64,000 nucleotides of DNA from Micromonospora sediminimaris (GTDB taxonomy: Bacteria; Actinomycetota; Actinomycetes; Mycobacteriales; Micromonosporaceae): NCBI GenBank assembly GCA_900112325.1, contig FOLJ01000018.1, positions 99,825 through 163,824 of the forward strand, read 5' to 3'. The notes beneath the pieces are model-generated. The model was not told where the DNA came from. It worked only from the letters and a program-made list of their open reading frames with translations, and did not search any database. Each line of letters opens with the position of its first letter. The first letter of the stretch is position 1. This document shows, one piece after another, positions 45,708 through 54,476 of the stretch. The translations under genes and the position numbers were made by a program.

Positions 45708-46313
45708 TCAGCGGGGCAGCGGGGCGTCCGCCCGGCGCAACCCCGACCAGCCGGCGTCGCGGGCGCGGGCGGCAGCGAGCAGCCCGGCCACACACGGTCC
45801 GTTGCTGATCTCCCCCGCCAGCACCATGCCGACCGCCTCGTCCAGGTCGATCCGGACGATCTGCAGGTCGGCCTCCTCGTCATGACGGTCGTGTCGCTGC
45901 TCCACCGGCACCTCGCCGAGATCCCGCGCCAGGAAGACCCGGACCAGCTCGTCGGTGAACCCGGGCGAGCTGTGCACGTCGACGAGCACGTCGAGCCGAC
46001 CGGCGGTGAGATCGACCTCCTCGGCCAGCTCACGCGTTGCCGTCACCGACGGGTCCTCTCCGGAGACGTCGGTCAACCCGGCCGGCAACTCCCACAACCG
46101 CCGGCCCACCGGCTGACGGTACTGCCGGATCAACACGACCTGACCGGCGTCGTCAAGCGCCACCACCGCCACCGCGCCGACGTGCCGGACGAGGTCACGC
46201 GCGGCGGTGCCACCGCCGGGCATGGTGACCTCCTCGGTGACCACCTCGAAGATCCGGCCGCGGTAGCGCAACTCCCGCGAGCACACCTCGTAGCGGTGCT
46301 CAACGGCGCTCAT
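45708..46313 (-). CDS. ADP-ribose pyrophosphatase-like NUDIX hydrolase
   Basis: 201 residues: the NUDIX box is AGLTDVSGE...RELAEEVDL with the metal glutamates, preceded by LIRQYRQPVGRRLWELPAG, the region that separates ADP-ribose pyrophosphatases from other NUDIX enzymes. The N-terminal strand-rich part (RYRGRIFEVVTEEVTMPGG) is the dimer domain. Gene order next to pyrG matches other actinobacteria (Rv1700). It overlaps nothing; pyrG begins about 70 bases upstream on this strand. Confidence 0.9.
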   Translation of the reverse strand: MSAVEHRYEVCSRELRYRGRIFEVVTEEVTMPGGGTAARDLVRHVGAVAVVALDDAGQVVLIRQYRQPVGRRLWELPAGLTDVSGEDPSVTATRELAEEVDLTAGRLDVLVDVHSSPGFTDELVRVFLARDLGEVPVEQRHDRHDEEADLQIVRIDLDEAVGMVLAGEISNGPCVAGLLAAARARDAGWSGLRRADAPLPR

Positions 46314-46383
46314 CGGCCCACCATCGGGTCACCCGCGCCGGCCTCGGCCCGGGTCGCCCCTTCAATTCCTGCCCACCGTCCGC

Positions 46384-48123
46384 TCACGAGGCCGAGGCCG
46401 CCTTCGTGGCGGCGCCGTTGCGGACGGCCCGTTCGGCCGAGGCGGTGTCCAGGTCGACCGGAAGCTGATCGGCCTGCGAGTACGTCACCGCGGCGTGGAC
46501 GAAGGCGGCGAACAGCGGGTGGGGCCGGGTGGGGCGGCTCTTGAGTTCCGGATGCGCCTGGGTGGCCACGAAGAACGGGTGCAGATCACGGTCCAGCTCG
46601 ACGAACTCGACCAGCCGACCGTCCGGCGAGGTGCCCGAGATGTGCAGCCCGGCCTTGGCGAGCTGGTCGCGGTAGGCGTTGTTCACCTCGTACCGGTGCC
46701 GATGCCGCTCGCTGACCTGGGTGCTGCCGTACGCCTCAGCGACGATCGACCCCTCGGTGAGCGTCGCCGGGTACGCGCCCAGCCGCATGGTGCCGCCCAG
46801 GTCGCCCTTGCCGGCGACGATGTCCTGCTGATCGGCCATGGTGGCGATGACCGGGTGCACCGCCTCGGCGTCGAACTCCAGCGAGTTGGCGCCGTCCAGG
46901 CCGGCCAGGTGCCGGGCCACCTCGATGGTCATGCACTGCAGGCCCAGGCAGAGCCCGAGCAGCGGAATGCCGTTCTCCCGGGCGTACCGGGCGGTGCCGA
47001 TCTTGCCCTCGATGCCCCGGACGCCGAAGCCGCCGGGGATGACGATGCCGTCGACCCCGGCCAGGGCGGCCGCCGCACCGGTCGGGGTGACGCAGTCGTC
47101 GCTCGGCACCCACCGCAGGTGGACCCGGGCTCGGTGGCCGAAGCCGGCCGCCCGGATCGCCTCGCTCACCGACAGGTACGCGTCGGGCAGGTCAACGTAC
47201 TTGCCGACCAGCGCGACGGTGATGGTGTGCCGGGGCTGGTGCACCCGCTCCAGCAGGTCGTCCCAGCCCTCCCAGTCCACGTCCCGGAAGGAGAGGTTCA
47301 GCCGGCGCACCACGTACGCGTCGAGCCCTTCCCGGTGCAGCACCTTCGGGATGTCGTAGATGCTGGGCGCGTCCGGCGCGGCGATCACCGCTTCGGCGTC
47401 GACGTCGCAGTAGAGGGAGAGCTTGTGCTGGAGCTTCTCCGGGATGTCCCGATCGGAACGGCACACGATGGCGTCGGGCTGGATACCGATGCTGCGCAGC
47501 TGGGCGACCGAGTGCTGGGTCGGCTTCGTCTTCAGCTCCCCGGAGGGGGCCAGGTAGGGCACCAGCGAGACGTGCAGATAGAAACAGTTGTCGCGGCCCA
47601 GGTCGTGGCGTACCTGCCGGATCGCCTCCAGGAACGGCAGCGACTCGATGTCACCGACCGTGCCGCCGACCTCGGTGATGACCACGTCCGGGGTGCGGCC
47701 GTCGTCGTCCGGGTCGGCCATGGCCAGGATCCGGGACTTTATCTCGTTGGTGATGTGCGGGATCACCTGGACGGTGTCCCCCAGGTACTCACCGCGCCGC
47801 TCCTTGGCGATCACCTCGGAGTAGATCTGGCCGGTGGTGACGTTGGCCTTGCCGGACAGCGACCGGTCCAGGAAACGCTCGTAGTGGCCGACGTCGAGAT
47901 CCGTCTCGGCGCCGTCCTCGGTCACGAAGACCTCACCGTGCTGGAACGGGTTCATCGTGCCCGGGTCGACGTTGAGGTACGGGTCGAGCTTCTGCATCAC
48001 CACGCGAAGCCCCCGCGCGGTCAGCAGGTTGCCGAGACTGGAGGCGGTGAGCCCCTTACCCAGCGAGGAGGCGACGCCTCCGGTGACGAATATGTGCCTG
48101 GTCGTCCGTGCTGAAGGGGCCAA
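46384..48123 (-). CDS. pyrG: CTP synthase
   Basis: 579 residues: N-terminal synthetase domain (FVTGGVASSLGKGLTASSLG) with the P-loop, GTVGDIESLPFLEAIRQ, and a C-terminal class I glutamine amidotransferase with GGFGVRGIEGKI, cysteine in LLGLCLGLQ and HPELKSRP. It makes CTP from UTP using glutamine. Upstream 130 bases separate it from the alkaline-phosphatase-like gene. Confidence 0.97.
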   Translation of the reverse strand: MAPSARTTRHIFVTGGVASSLGKGLTASSLGNLLTARGLRVVMQKLDPYLNVDPGTMNPFQHGEVFVTEDGAETDLDVGHYERFLDRSLSGKANVTTGQIYSEVIAKERRGEYLGDTVQVIPHITNEIKSRILAMADPDDDGRTPDVVITEVGGTVGDIESLPFLEAIRQVRHDLGRDNCFYLHVSLVPYLAPSGELKTKPTQHSVAQLRSIGIQPDAIVCRSDRDIPEKLQHKLSLYCDVDAEAVIAAPDAPSIYDIPKVLHREGLDAYVVRRLNLSFRDVDWEGWDDLLERVHQPRHTITVALVGKYVDLPDAYLSVSEAIRAAGFGHRARVHLRWVPSDDCVTPTGAAAALAGVDGIVIPGGFGVRGIEGKIGTARYARENGIPLLGLCLGLQCMTIEVARHLAGLDGANSLEFDAEAVHPVIATMADQQDIVAGKGDLGGTMRLGAYPATLTEGSIVAEAYGSTQVSERHRHRYEVNNAYRDQLAKAGLHISGTSPDGRLVEFVELDRDLHPFFVATQAHPELKSRPTRPHPLFAAFVHAAVTYSQADQLPVDLDTASAERAVRNGAATKAASAS

Positions 48124-48258
48124 GGCCTGCTCCCGTGTCGTCCGTCGCGGTCGTGCAGACCGCCGAGCCGATCAGCGAAGTGATCACGCGATCCACGGGA
48201 TTCCACGGTAACACCTCCCCAACGGCCGGCCGGTGCCGCACCCGGTACCGCCGCCGAG

Positions 48259-50517
48259 TCACCCGGTCGCGACCTCGGCCGACGACCGTGCGCCCGGCCC
48301 GTCACCGCCCGGCCTGCCACCGGTTGACCCGCCATCGTCCGGCCCGCCGCCGTCCGGCCCGCCATCGTCCGGTCGGCTACCGTCCGGCCCGCCGCCGGCC
48401 GGGCGGTCCGCCCCCGGCTGGGTCCGGTCCGCCGAGTGGTCGAGCACCCGCAACGCCGACAGCGCCGCCAACGGCACCACCACGGCTGCCGCAGCCCCGG
48501 CCACGTCCAACGCCGCGGCGCTGAGCAGCCCGCCGATCACCGCCGCCACCGCGGTGCCCGCCATCGCCGCCCGGATCGCCGGGTAGATGCCGAACAGCCG
48601 CATCAGCCCGCCCCAGGGTTGCAGCAGCGCGAACCAGACCAGCAACGCGCCGGCCAGCGCCAGCACCGTCAGCGGACTGTTGACCAGCGTGTCGAAGCTC
48701 GCCGCGCTGGACCGCTGCACGGTCAGCCCGCCGGTACCGTCGCCGAGCGCGGCCAGGAACCGGCCGAGGCTGCCCCGCTCCGCCGGGGTCCGACCCAGAT
48801 CCACCACCGCGAACCCGACCGTCACGGCCAACCCGGCCATCGCCGCCCAGGCGAGCCGGGTCAACGTCAGCCAGCCACCCGCGCTGATCGCCGCCGCCAC
48901 GCTCACTCCAGCGGTCAGGGCGATCGCGCCGATCGAGTCGGCACCCAGATACGCGCTGCCGACGATCACCACGGCGGCCCCGCCGACGACGACCATGACG
49001 GTCGGACGCCAGCCACGGCGCACCCGCTGGGCGAGCCAGCCGGCGCTGAGCAGGGCGGCGGCAGCGAAGACGCCGAGACCGACGGTACCGAGGCCGGCAT
49101 AGCGGCCCCCCTCCAGCGCGGAGTAACCCACCACCCCGTTGAGCTGCAACCGGGCCCCGGTCACGACGTCCAGGCCAACGGCCAACATGGTCAGCCCGGC
49201 TACCGCGCCGAGCGGACCCAGGGTGGCGCGGTAGCCGGGTGTCAGCCGAACCAGCAGCGTCGCGGCAGCCAGCAACACGGCGGTCAGCCCGGCGAACGAG
49301 GCCGCCGGATACGCGAAGCGCCACCACGGCGCGGCCTCGGCGACCAGCGCCGCCGGTATCGCGAGCGCGGCGGCGACAAGCAGCACCTCCACCGTCGCCA
49401 CCACCGGACGCGGCACCGGTTTCGGTCCGTACGGCCCGGCGTGCCGGCGGGCCCGGCGCAGCAGCGGCAGCACCGCCACCGCGAGCGCCACCTGAACGAC
49501 GGCCAGCAGGGTGAAGAACCCGCCGGCCACCTTCCGCTGCGCGGCGGCCTCCCGGTCCGCGTCCGCCGGCTCGGCGATCGCGGCGGACAGATCGGCCGGC
49601 CGGCCGTCGACCGACTCGGCGGGCCGGCCGAGGAACGGCCGGTCGGGCATCGGACGGCCCAGGACGGTCAGCGCGGTCGGGGCCAGGTCGATCAGTTGCA
49701 GATAGCCACGGCGGTCCGTGCTGGGCGAGGTCAGCCAGCCCTCTTCCCAGCCCGGACCGTGGGCAACGGCCACGTGCAGCCGGGACGGCAACTGAGTGTC
49801 GGAGACCCCGGCGACGATCACCAGCGATCGCGGCGGCCGGCCGTCGAGCACCCGGGCCAGTTGCGCGTCGGCAGCCCGAGCCGCCGCCGCCCGTACCGCC
49901 GGGTCGTCGCCCTCCACCGTGCCGAGATCGACGATGCTGAGCACGCAGGAGCCGAGCAGCCCGGCGGGATCCGCCGGCAGCGTCGGCGCGTACCGGTCGA
50001 CCCGACCGAACGGTCGGGCGGCGGCCACCGCCGCGCCCGGTCCGACCGCCACCGAACACCGCACCGACTCCGACAGCGCGCCGGGTACCGTGCCCCACGG
50101 CAACCGCTCCTGGTTGTGTACGGCAACGCTCTCCTGATCCGGCAGGTTCGCGCCGATGCCGTCCGGCTGCTCCACCGTCACGTCGACGGGCGGACACTGC
50201 CCGTCCCCGCCGCGGCTGCCGGGCCAGGCGGCGAAGCTGCCCGCGCCGAGAGTCAGCCAGCCGTCCACGGGACAGGTGGGTCGATGTGCGGACCGCACCG
50301 ACAGCGAGCCGATCGAGCCCTCGCGGGCCAGCCGCCACAGCGTCGGCGTACGCTCCGCGTCCACATCGTCCCAGCGCAGCCCGGCCACGCCGACGAGAAC
50401 CACATAGTCGGCGCTCTGCCGGGCCGGCGGGCTCTGCGGGCGGGCGGCCAGCGCGGTGACCCCGAGCGCCACCACCACCAGGGTGAGCAGGATCGGAGCG
50501 ATACGGCGCAGCATCAC
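48259..50517 (-). CDS. Membrane protein with an alkaline-phosphatase-like outer domain
   Basis: 752 residues. An N-terminal membrane anchor (APILLTLVVVALGVTALAA) is followed by an extracytoplasmic domain of about 300 residues whose start (VVLVGVAGLRWDDVDAERTP) and DLAPTALTVLGRPMPDRPFL match the alkaline-phosphatase superfamily that binds metals and transfers or hydrolyses phosphate groups. About ten membrane segments follow from residue 335 to 700, and a tail of GPDGG repeats is at the C-terminus. The start overlaps the glycosyltransferase stop (ATGA), suggesting they work on the same glycan. Confidence 0.75.
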   Translation of the reverse strand: MMLRRIAPILLTLVVVALGVTALAARPQSPPARQSADYVVLVGVAGLRWDDVDAERTPTLWRLAREGSIGSLSVRSAHRPTCPVDGWLTLGAGSFAAWPGSRGGDGQCPPVDVTVEQPDGIGANLPDQESVAVHNQERLPWGTVPGALSESVRCSVAVGPGAAVAAARPFGRVDRYAPTLPADPAGLLGSCVLSIVDLGTVEGDDPAVRAAAARAADAQLARVLDGRPPRSLVIVAGVSDTQLPSRLHVAVAHGPGWEEGWLTSPSTDRRGYLQLIDLAPTALTVLGRPMPDRPFLGRPAESVDGRPADLSAAIAEPADADREAAAQRKVAGGFFTLLAVVQVALAVAVLPLLRRARRHAGPYGPKPVPRPVVATVEVLLVAAALAIPAALVAEAAPWWRFAYPAASFAGLTAVLLAAATLLVRLTPGYRATLGPLGAVAGLTMLAVGLDVVTGARLQLNGVVGYSALEGGRYAGLGTVGLGVFAAAALLSAGWLAQRVRRGWRPTVMVVVGGAAVVIVGSAYLGADSIGAIALTAGVSVAAAISAGGWLTLTRLAWAAMAGLAVTVGFAVVDLGRTPAERGSLGRFLAALGDGTGGLTVQRSSAASFDTLVNSPLTVLALAGALLVWFALLQPWGGLMRLFGIYPAIRAAMAGTAVAAVIGGLLSAAALDVAGAAAAVVVPLAALSALRVLDHSADRTQPGADRPAGGGPDGSRPDDGGPDGGGPDDGGSTGGRPGGDGPGARSSAEVATG

Positions 50518-51689
50518 CGGCGTCCCGTCGACGGTGTGTCTGCGTCCGGCGATGCCGGCCCGGCCGGGCCGGGTGTCAGCTCGGCGTAGAGCGCGAGCAG
50601 TTGGGTGCGGGTCTGCGCCTCCGTCGGCCAGGTCAGTGCCCGCGCCGCGCCGCGCCGCGCCAGTTCGGCGCGGCCGGCCTCATCGTCGAGCAGACCACGC
50701 ACCGCCGCGTCGACCGCGTCCACATCACCTGGCGACACCAGCACCGCCGCGTCACCGACAAGTTCCGGCAGCCCGCCCACCGCGGTCGCCACCAGCGGTA
50801 CGCCGGCCCGCAGCGCCTCCTGCGCGAACAGTTGACGGGCCTCCCAGTCGCTGGTCACCACCGCGAGGTCGGCGCCGGTGAGCAGATCGGCCACGTCCGT
50901 GCGGTGCCCCAGCAGGGTGACCGGTGCGCGGGCGGCGCTGATCCGGGCGGCCAGCGGCAGGTAGGCCGGTCCGCTGCCGGCGATCACGACGACCGGCGGC
51001 GGGGTGCGCTCCCGCCATCGGGCGGCGGCGTCGACCAGGACGTCGTACCGCTTCTGCGGATGCAGCCGGCCCACCGACAGGATCAACGGCTGGTCGGCCG
51101 CGACCGCGAACTCGGCCCGCACCGCGGCCCGGCGACGGCGCGGCGCGGGCAGTTCCGGCGCGGCGACGGGGGCGAGTCGGGCATCCCCCGCGCCCAACGC
51201 GACGGCCCGCGCCACCAGGTCACCTGAGGCGCCGAGGGTCACCCGGGCGTTCCGCGCCACGATCCGCTCCACCAACCGGGACAGGGCACCGCGTACCCCG
51301 CCGGCCAGCACCGCGTTGTGCCAGGTGACCACGAGCGGGGCGGCCGGCCGGGCCAGCACCGCCACCAGCCCGGCGCGCAGCCCGTGCGCGTGCACCACGC
51401 TCACCTGCTCGGCGGCGAGCAGTCGGCGCAGCACGCCGACGGCGCGGGCGTCGCCCGGCGTGGGGCTCGCCGGGATCTCCACCGGCCGGAACCGGGCACC
51501 GGCGGCCACGAAGTCGAACTGGTCCTGGGTCGCCGCCGGCCCGCAGACCAACACCGGCTGCCCGGCCTCGGCCAGCCCGCGCGCCACCGACCGGACATGC
51601 TGACCGACCCCGCCGGTGCTGGAAGCCAGCAGCAACATCACCGTCCCCGGCTGGCCCGGAACGGCCGCCGGCCCATTCGTCGCGCTCAC
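50514..51689 (-). CDS. GT4-type glycosyltransferase
   Basis: 391 residues: GT-B fold with an N-terminal half starting MLLLASSTGGVGQHVRSVAR and HAHGLRAGLVAVL, and a C-terminal half with the nucleotide-sugar site ILSVGRLHPQKRYDVLVDA and the VTSDWEARQLFAQEALRAG motif with E and the GxP loop. No membrane segments. GTG 51689 follows GGAGAG at 8 bases spacing. It lies between murJ and the alkaline-phosphatase-like gene. Acceptor unknown. Confidence 0.82.
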   Translation of the reverse strand: MSATNGPAAVPGQPGTVMLLLASSTGGVGQHVRSVARGLAEAGQPVLVCGPAATQDQFDFVAAGARFRPVEIPASPTPGDARAVGVLRRLLAAEQVSVVHAHGLRAGLVAVLARPAAPLVVTWHNAVLAGGVRGALSRLVERIVARNARVTLGASGDLVARAVALGAGDARLAPVAAPELPAPRRRRAAVRAEFAVAADQPLILSVGRLHPQKRYDVLVDAAARWRERTPPPVVVIAGSGPAYLPLAARISAARAPVTLLGHRTDVADLLTGADLAVVTSDWEARQLFAQEALRAGVPLVATAVGGLPELVGDAAVLVSPGDVDAVDAAVRGLLDDEAGRAELARRGAARALTWPTEAQTRTQLLALYAELTPGPAGPASPDADTPSTGRR

Positions 51690-51807
51690 CGGACCCACTC
51701 TCCGTTCGCGACCGGGGGGCTCGCAACCTCACTCCTCGCGCTCACCGGACCGACTCTCCGTTCGCGACTGCGGGGCTCGCAAGCTCACTCCTCGCGCTCA
51801 CCGGACC
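51682..51807. repeat. Tandem 56-base repeat, two and a bit copies
   Basis: The unit starts at 51682, 51738 and 51794 (CGCTCACCGGACC...TTCGCGAC...GGGGCTCGCAA) with several substitutions between copies. It spans the gap between murJ and the glycosyltransferase and the beginning of the latter's coding region, and each unit contains the GGTGAGCGCG that forms the start. It shares CGCTCACCGG with the repeat at 59461-59606. Confidence 0.75.
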
Positions 51808-53432
51808 GCCTCCTCCTTCCGGTCACCTGGCCGGGCCCGGCGCAGGCGTCGACCCAGGCCGGTCAGCAGTGGCCGCAGGTCCTGCCGGTCGACCAGCCAT
51901 ACCACGGCGAGGAACACGACAGCGACCAGGACTCCGGACAGCATGCCCTGCATCAGTGCCGTCCACCGCGCCGGGGGGTCGCCCTCGGCGCCCAGCAGCC
52001 GTAGCATCCCCACCGCCGCGACGGCGGCCGCACCGCCGGCCAGCAGACCGGCAGCGCCGGCCCGCCCGGCGCCGGCCAACGCCTCCCGGCCGGCCGACCG
52101 GGCGACGGCGACCAGCAGCAGCGCGCCGAGCAGCAGCATTCCCGCCGAGTTGGCCAACGCCACCGCCAGCACCCGGTCGGCCACCGGAAGCAGCGCCGAC
52201 AGCGGAAGCAACGCCAGCGGCACCGCCAGCCAACCGGCGGTGATGGTGGCGGTCGCCGCCCGCGTCGCGCCCCGGGCGTACAACGCGCGGGACAGCACCG
52301 CGAACAGCCCGTACCCGAGCAGCCCGGGCGCGTAACCGGCGATCGCGGCGGCGGTCGCGTCGCTGTCGAGCGGGAAGAACCGGCCGATCGGGCCGGCCAC
52401 ACCGACAAGTGCCGCAGCGCCGAGGAAGCTGCACAACAGCACCCCACGCAGGGTCGCCGACAGCACCTTCCGGTAAGTCCGCTCGTCCGCGCCCGCCGCC
52501 GTGGCCAGGGTCGGGTACGCGGCGGTGGCCAGCGGCACCGCCAGCACCGCCCAGGGCAGCAGGTAGAACGTCTGGGCCAGGTTGAACACCTGGAACGCCT
52601 CGGTCCGGCCGCTGGAGAGCCGGTAGAGGATCACCGCCAGCGCGACCTGTTGGGCGGTGACCGTCACCACGCCGGCCACCGCCAGCCCGCGTACCCGGGC
52701 CCGGGCGTCGGCCGGGAACGCGTACCCGGGGCGCAGCGTCAGCCGCAGCCGACGCAGCGGGATCAGCAGCGACAGCGACAACACCACCACGCCGAGGGTG
52801 GTGCCGACCGACAGGATCAACTCACCGCCGCGGCCGGCCTGCGCCACGCTGGCGCCCGTACCGGCAGCCCCGGCGAAGACCAGGTAGACGACGACCACCG
52901 TGAGGCTGGACAGCAGCGGCGCGATCACCGGCCAGGCGAACCGCCGGTGCGCCTGGAGCACGCCGGTGAGCACGATGCCGATGCCGTACAGCGGCAGTTG
53001 CGGCGCGAAGACCCGCAGCATCCGGGCGCCGGCCGCCAGTTCCTCCGGTGACCGGCTGTCGCCGAGCGCGGTGATGATCGGCCCGGCGCCCAGGGCCACC
53101 AGCACCGCCAGCGGCACGAGCAGCGTCACCGTCCAGGTGAGCAGGGCGCCGGTGGTGGCCGCGACCGCCTGCCGGTCCCCCGCCGCGACCGCGCCGGCGA
53201 GCAGCGGTACGACCAGGCTGGCCAGCGCCCCGCCCGCGACGATCTCGAAGATGATGTTCGGGATGGTGTTCGCCAGGACGTACATCGCGCCCAGGTCGCT
53301 GTCCTGCACCACCCAGGTGAACACGGCGGTACGCCCGAACCCGGCCAGCCTGCTGACCACGGTGAGTACGGCGATGAGGGCTGCCGCTCCGGCCAACCGG
53401 CCGGCGCCGGCGAGGGGGGCCGGTCTGGTCAC
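51798..53432 (-). CDS. murJ: MurJ/MviN-family lipid flippase
   Basis: 544 residues with 14 hydrophobic segments and the family start AVLTVVSRLAGFGRTAVFTW, followed by NTIPNIIFEIVAGGALASLV. MurJ flips lipid-linked sugar precursors across the membrane. GTG 53432 is chosen because it begins 1 base after the stop of the preceding gene. Given the neighbouring MraY-like gene this copy could serve a second envelope polymer rather than peptidoglycan; the sequence alone cannot tell. Confidence 0.9.
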   Translation of the reverse strand: MTRPAPLAGAGRLAGAAALIAVLTVVSRLAGFGRTAVFTWVVQDSDLGAMYVLANTIPNIIFEIVAGGALASLVVPLLAGAVAAGDRQAVAATTGALLTWTVTLLVPLAVLVALGAGPIITALGDSRSPEELAAGARMLRVFAPQLPLYGIGIVLTGVLQAHRRFAWPVIAPLLSSLTVVVVYLVFAGAAGTGASVAQAGRGGELILSVGTTLGVVVLSLSLLIPLRRLRLTLRPGYAFPADARARVRGLAVAGVVTVTAQQVALAVILYRLSSGRTEAFQVFNLAQTFYLLPWAVLAVPLATAAYPTLATAAGADERTYRKVLSATLRGVLLCSFLGAAALVGVAGPIGRFFPLDSDATAAAIAGYAPGLLGYGLFAVLSRALYARGATRAATATITAGWLAVPLALLPLSALLPVADRVLAVALANSAGMLLLGALLLVAVARSAGREALAGAGRAGAAGLLAGGAAAVAAVGMLRLLGAEGDPPARWTALMQGMLSGVLVAVVFLAVVWLVDRQDLRPLLTGLGRRLRRARPGDRKEEAVR

Positions 53433-53433
53433 G

Positions 53434-54321
53434 TCAGTCGGCGCGTCGGCCCAGCGCGTCGAGTTCACGCAGCCCAGGCGTGCTCGCGATGACCTTCGTG
53501 AAGCTCACCTTCTCGCTGGCGGCGGTGAGCCCGGCGAGGACGGCGAGCAGCCCGGCCCGGCCGACCGGGCCGGTGCGGGCGGCCAGCGCCACCCCGAGCA
53601 CCGCGCCGAGGGCGTTCGCGCCGCTGTCACCGAGCATCACCTCCTCGGCCAGGTCTTCGGGGAGCAGCCCGGCGGCGGCACCGGCCGCGCCCGAGGCGAT
53701 CCCACCGTGCCGGCCACCGCTCAGTGGCGCACCGAGCAGCAGACCCGACTTCAGTGCCCGTCCGGGACGCAGGTCGAGCAGGTTGACCAGGTTAGCCGTG
53801 CCGGCCACCACCCCCGCGCCGAGCAGCACGTCGGCGCCTCGTCCCCAGGTGCCCTGCCGGCGCCGACGGCGATGCCCGGCCACGCCCGGGTCGGCGGCGA
53901 GCAGGGCGGCCGCCCCCAGACCGGCCGCGCCCACCCCGACGATCTTGACAAGGCCGGCGGTGACCCGGCCCTGCCGCAAGGCGGCCAGGTGCCCGGCGAA
54001 ACCCTTTGCCGCCTTCTGCTCCGGACGGGCTCCGACAACGTCGTCGTAGAGGCCCACGGCCCCGGCGCCGAGCCCGGCCACCAGGGTCGCCGCGCCGGCC
54101 GGCACGCTCGCCGCCCCGCAGGCCGCGGCACTTGAGGCCCCCAACGCGAGGGCCGGGCCGGCGGCCAGGGTCACGGTGCGTCCCCGGAAGTTGGTCCGCT
54201 CCAGGGCCGCCGCGGGCGGTGAGGTACGGATCTCGCGCAGCGCGTACCGGGCGGCGACCGCCCCGATCCCGGCCACCAGGAGTCGACCGAAGACCGTCAC
54301 GTCGCCGTCCCGCTCACTCAC
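53434..54321 (-). CDS. MraY/WecA-like membrane transferase, divergent
   Basis: 295 residues from GTG 54321 (preceded by GGGAGGGG). The hydrophobic segments and the acidic motifs GAVGLYDDVVG, NLLDLRPGRALKSG and EVMLGDSGANALGAVLG match the loops of polyprenyl-phosphate sugar-phosphate transferases (D-D, N-x-x-D and the GDSGA). It would move a sugar phosphate onto a lipid carrier. The core is shorter than typical members (about 320-370), so activity is uncertain. Next gene in the operon is murJ. Confidence 0.75.
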   Translation of the reverse strand: MSERDGDVTVFGRLLVAGIGAVAARYALREIRTSPPAAALERTNFRGRTVTLAAGPALALGASSAAACGAASVPAGAATLVAGLGAGAVGLYDDVVGARPEQKAAKGFAGHLAALRQGRVTAGLVKIVGVGAAGLGAAALLAADPGVAGHRRRRRQGTWGRGADVLLGAGVVAGTANLVNLLDLRPGRALKSGLLLGAPLSGGRHGGIASGAAGAAAGLLPEDLAEEVMLGDSGANALGAVLGVALAARTGPVGRAGLLAVLAGLTAASEKVSFTKVIASTPGLRELDALGRRAD

Positions 54322-54476
54322 GCCATCCCCTCCCGCCGGCCGGCGGACATCGTCGGAACAGGGCACCGGGTGCCCCCGTCAGGCCACTGAACCCTTACCG
54401 GCCCGCACCGCTCGGCGGGTGCGCGCCTCCGCCGACCCTGCGACGCGTCGGACCGCGCGAAGTGGGTGGGAAGGGT

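Noticed and set aside
46495..48114. Long open frame opposite to pyrG
   Set aside because: The CTP synthase on the other strand has complete motifs; the antisense frame is D/V/G/H-rich without domain features.
48280..48420. Short GC-rich repeats that resemble CRISPR spacing
   Set aside because: They are in-frame GPDGG-type codon repeats at the end of the membrane protein, with no constant repeat/spacer layout and no cas genes.
48377..50589. Two very long alternative frames across the alkaline-phosphatase-like gene
   Set aside because: Both are dominated by arginine, glycine and glutamine, without membrane segments or motifs; the chosen frame has a clear anchor, ordered domain and membrane helices.
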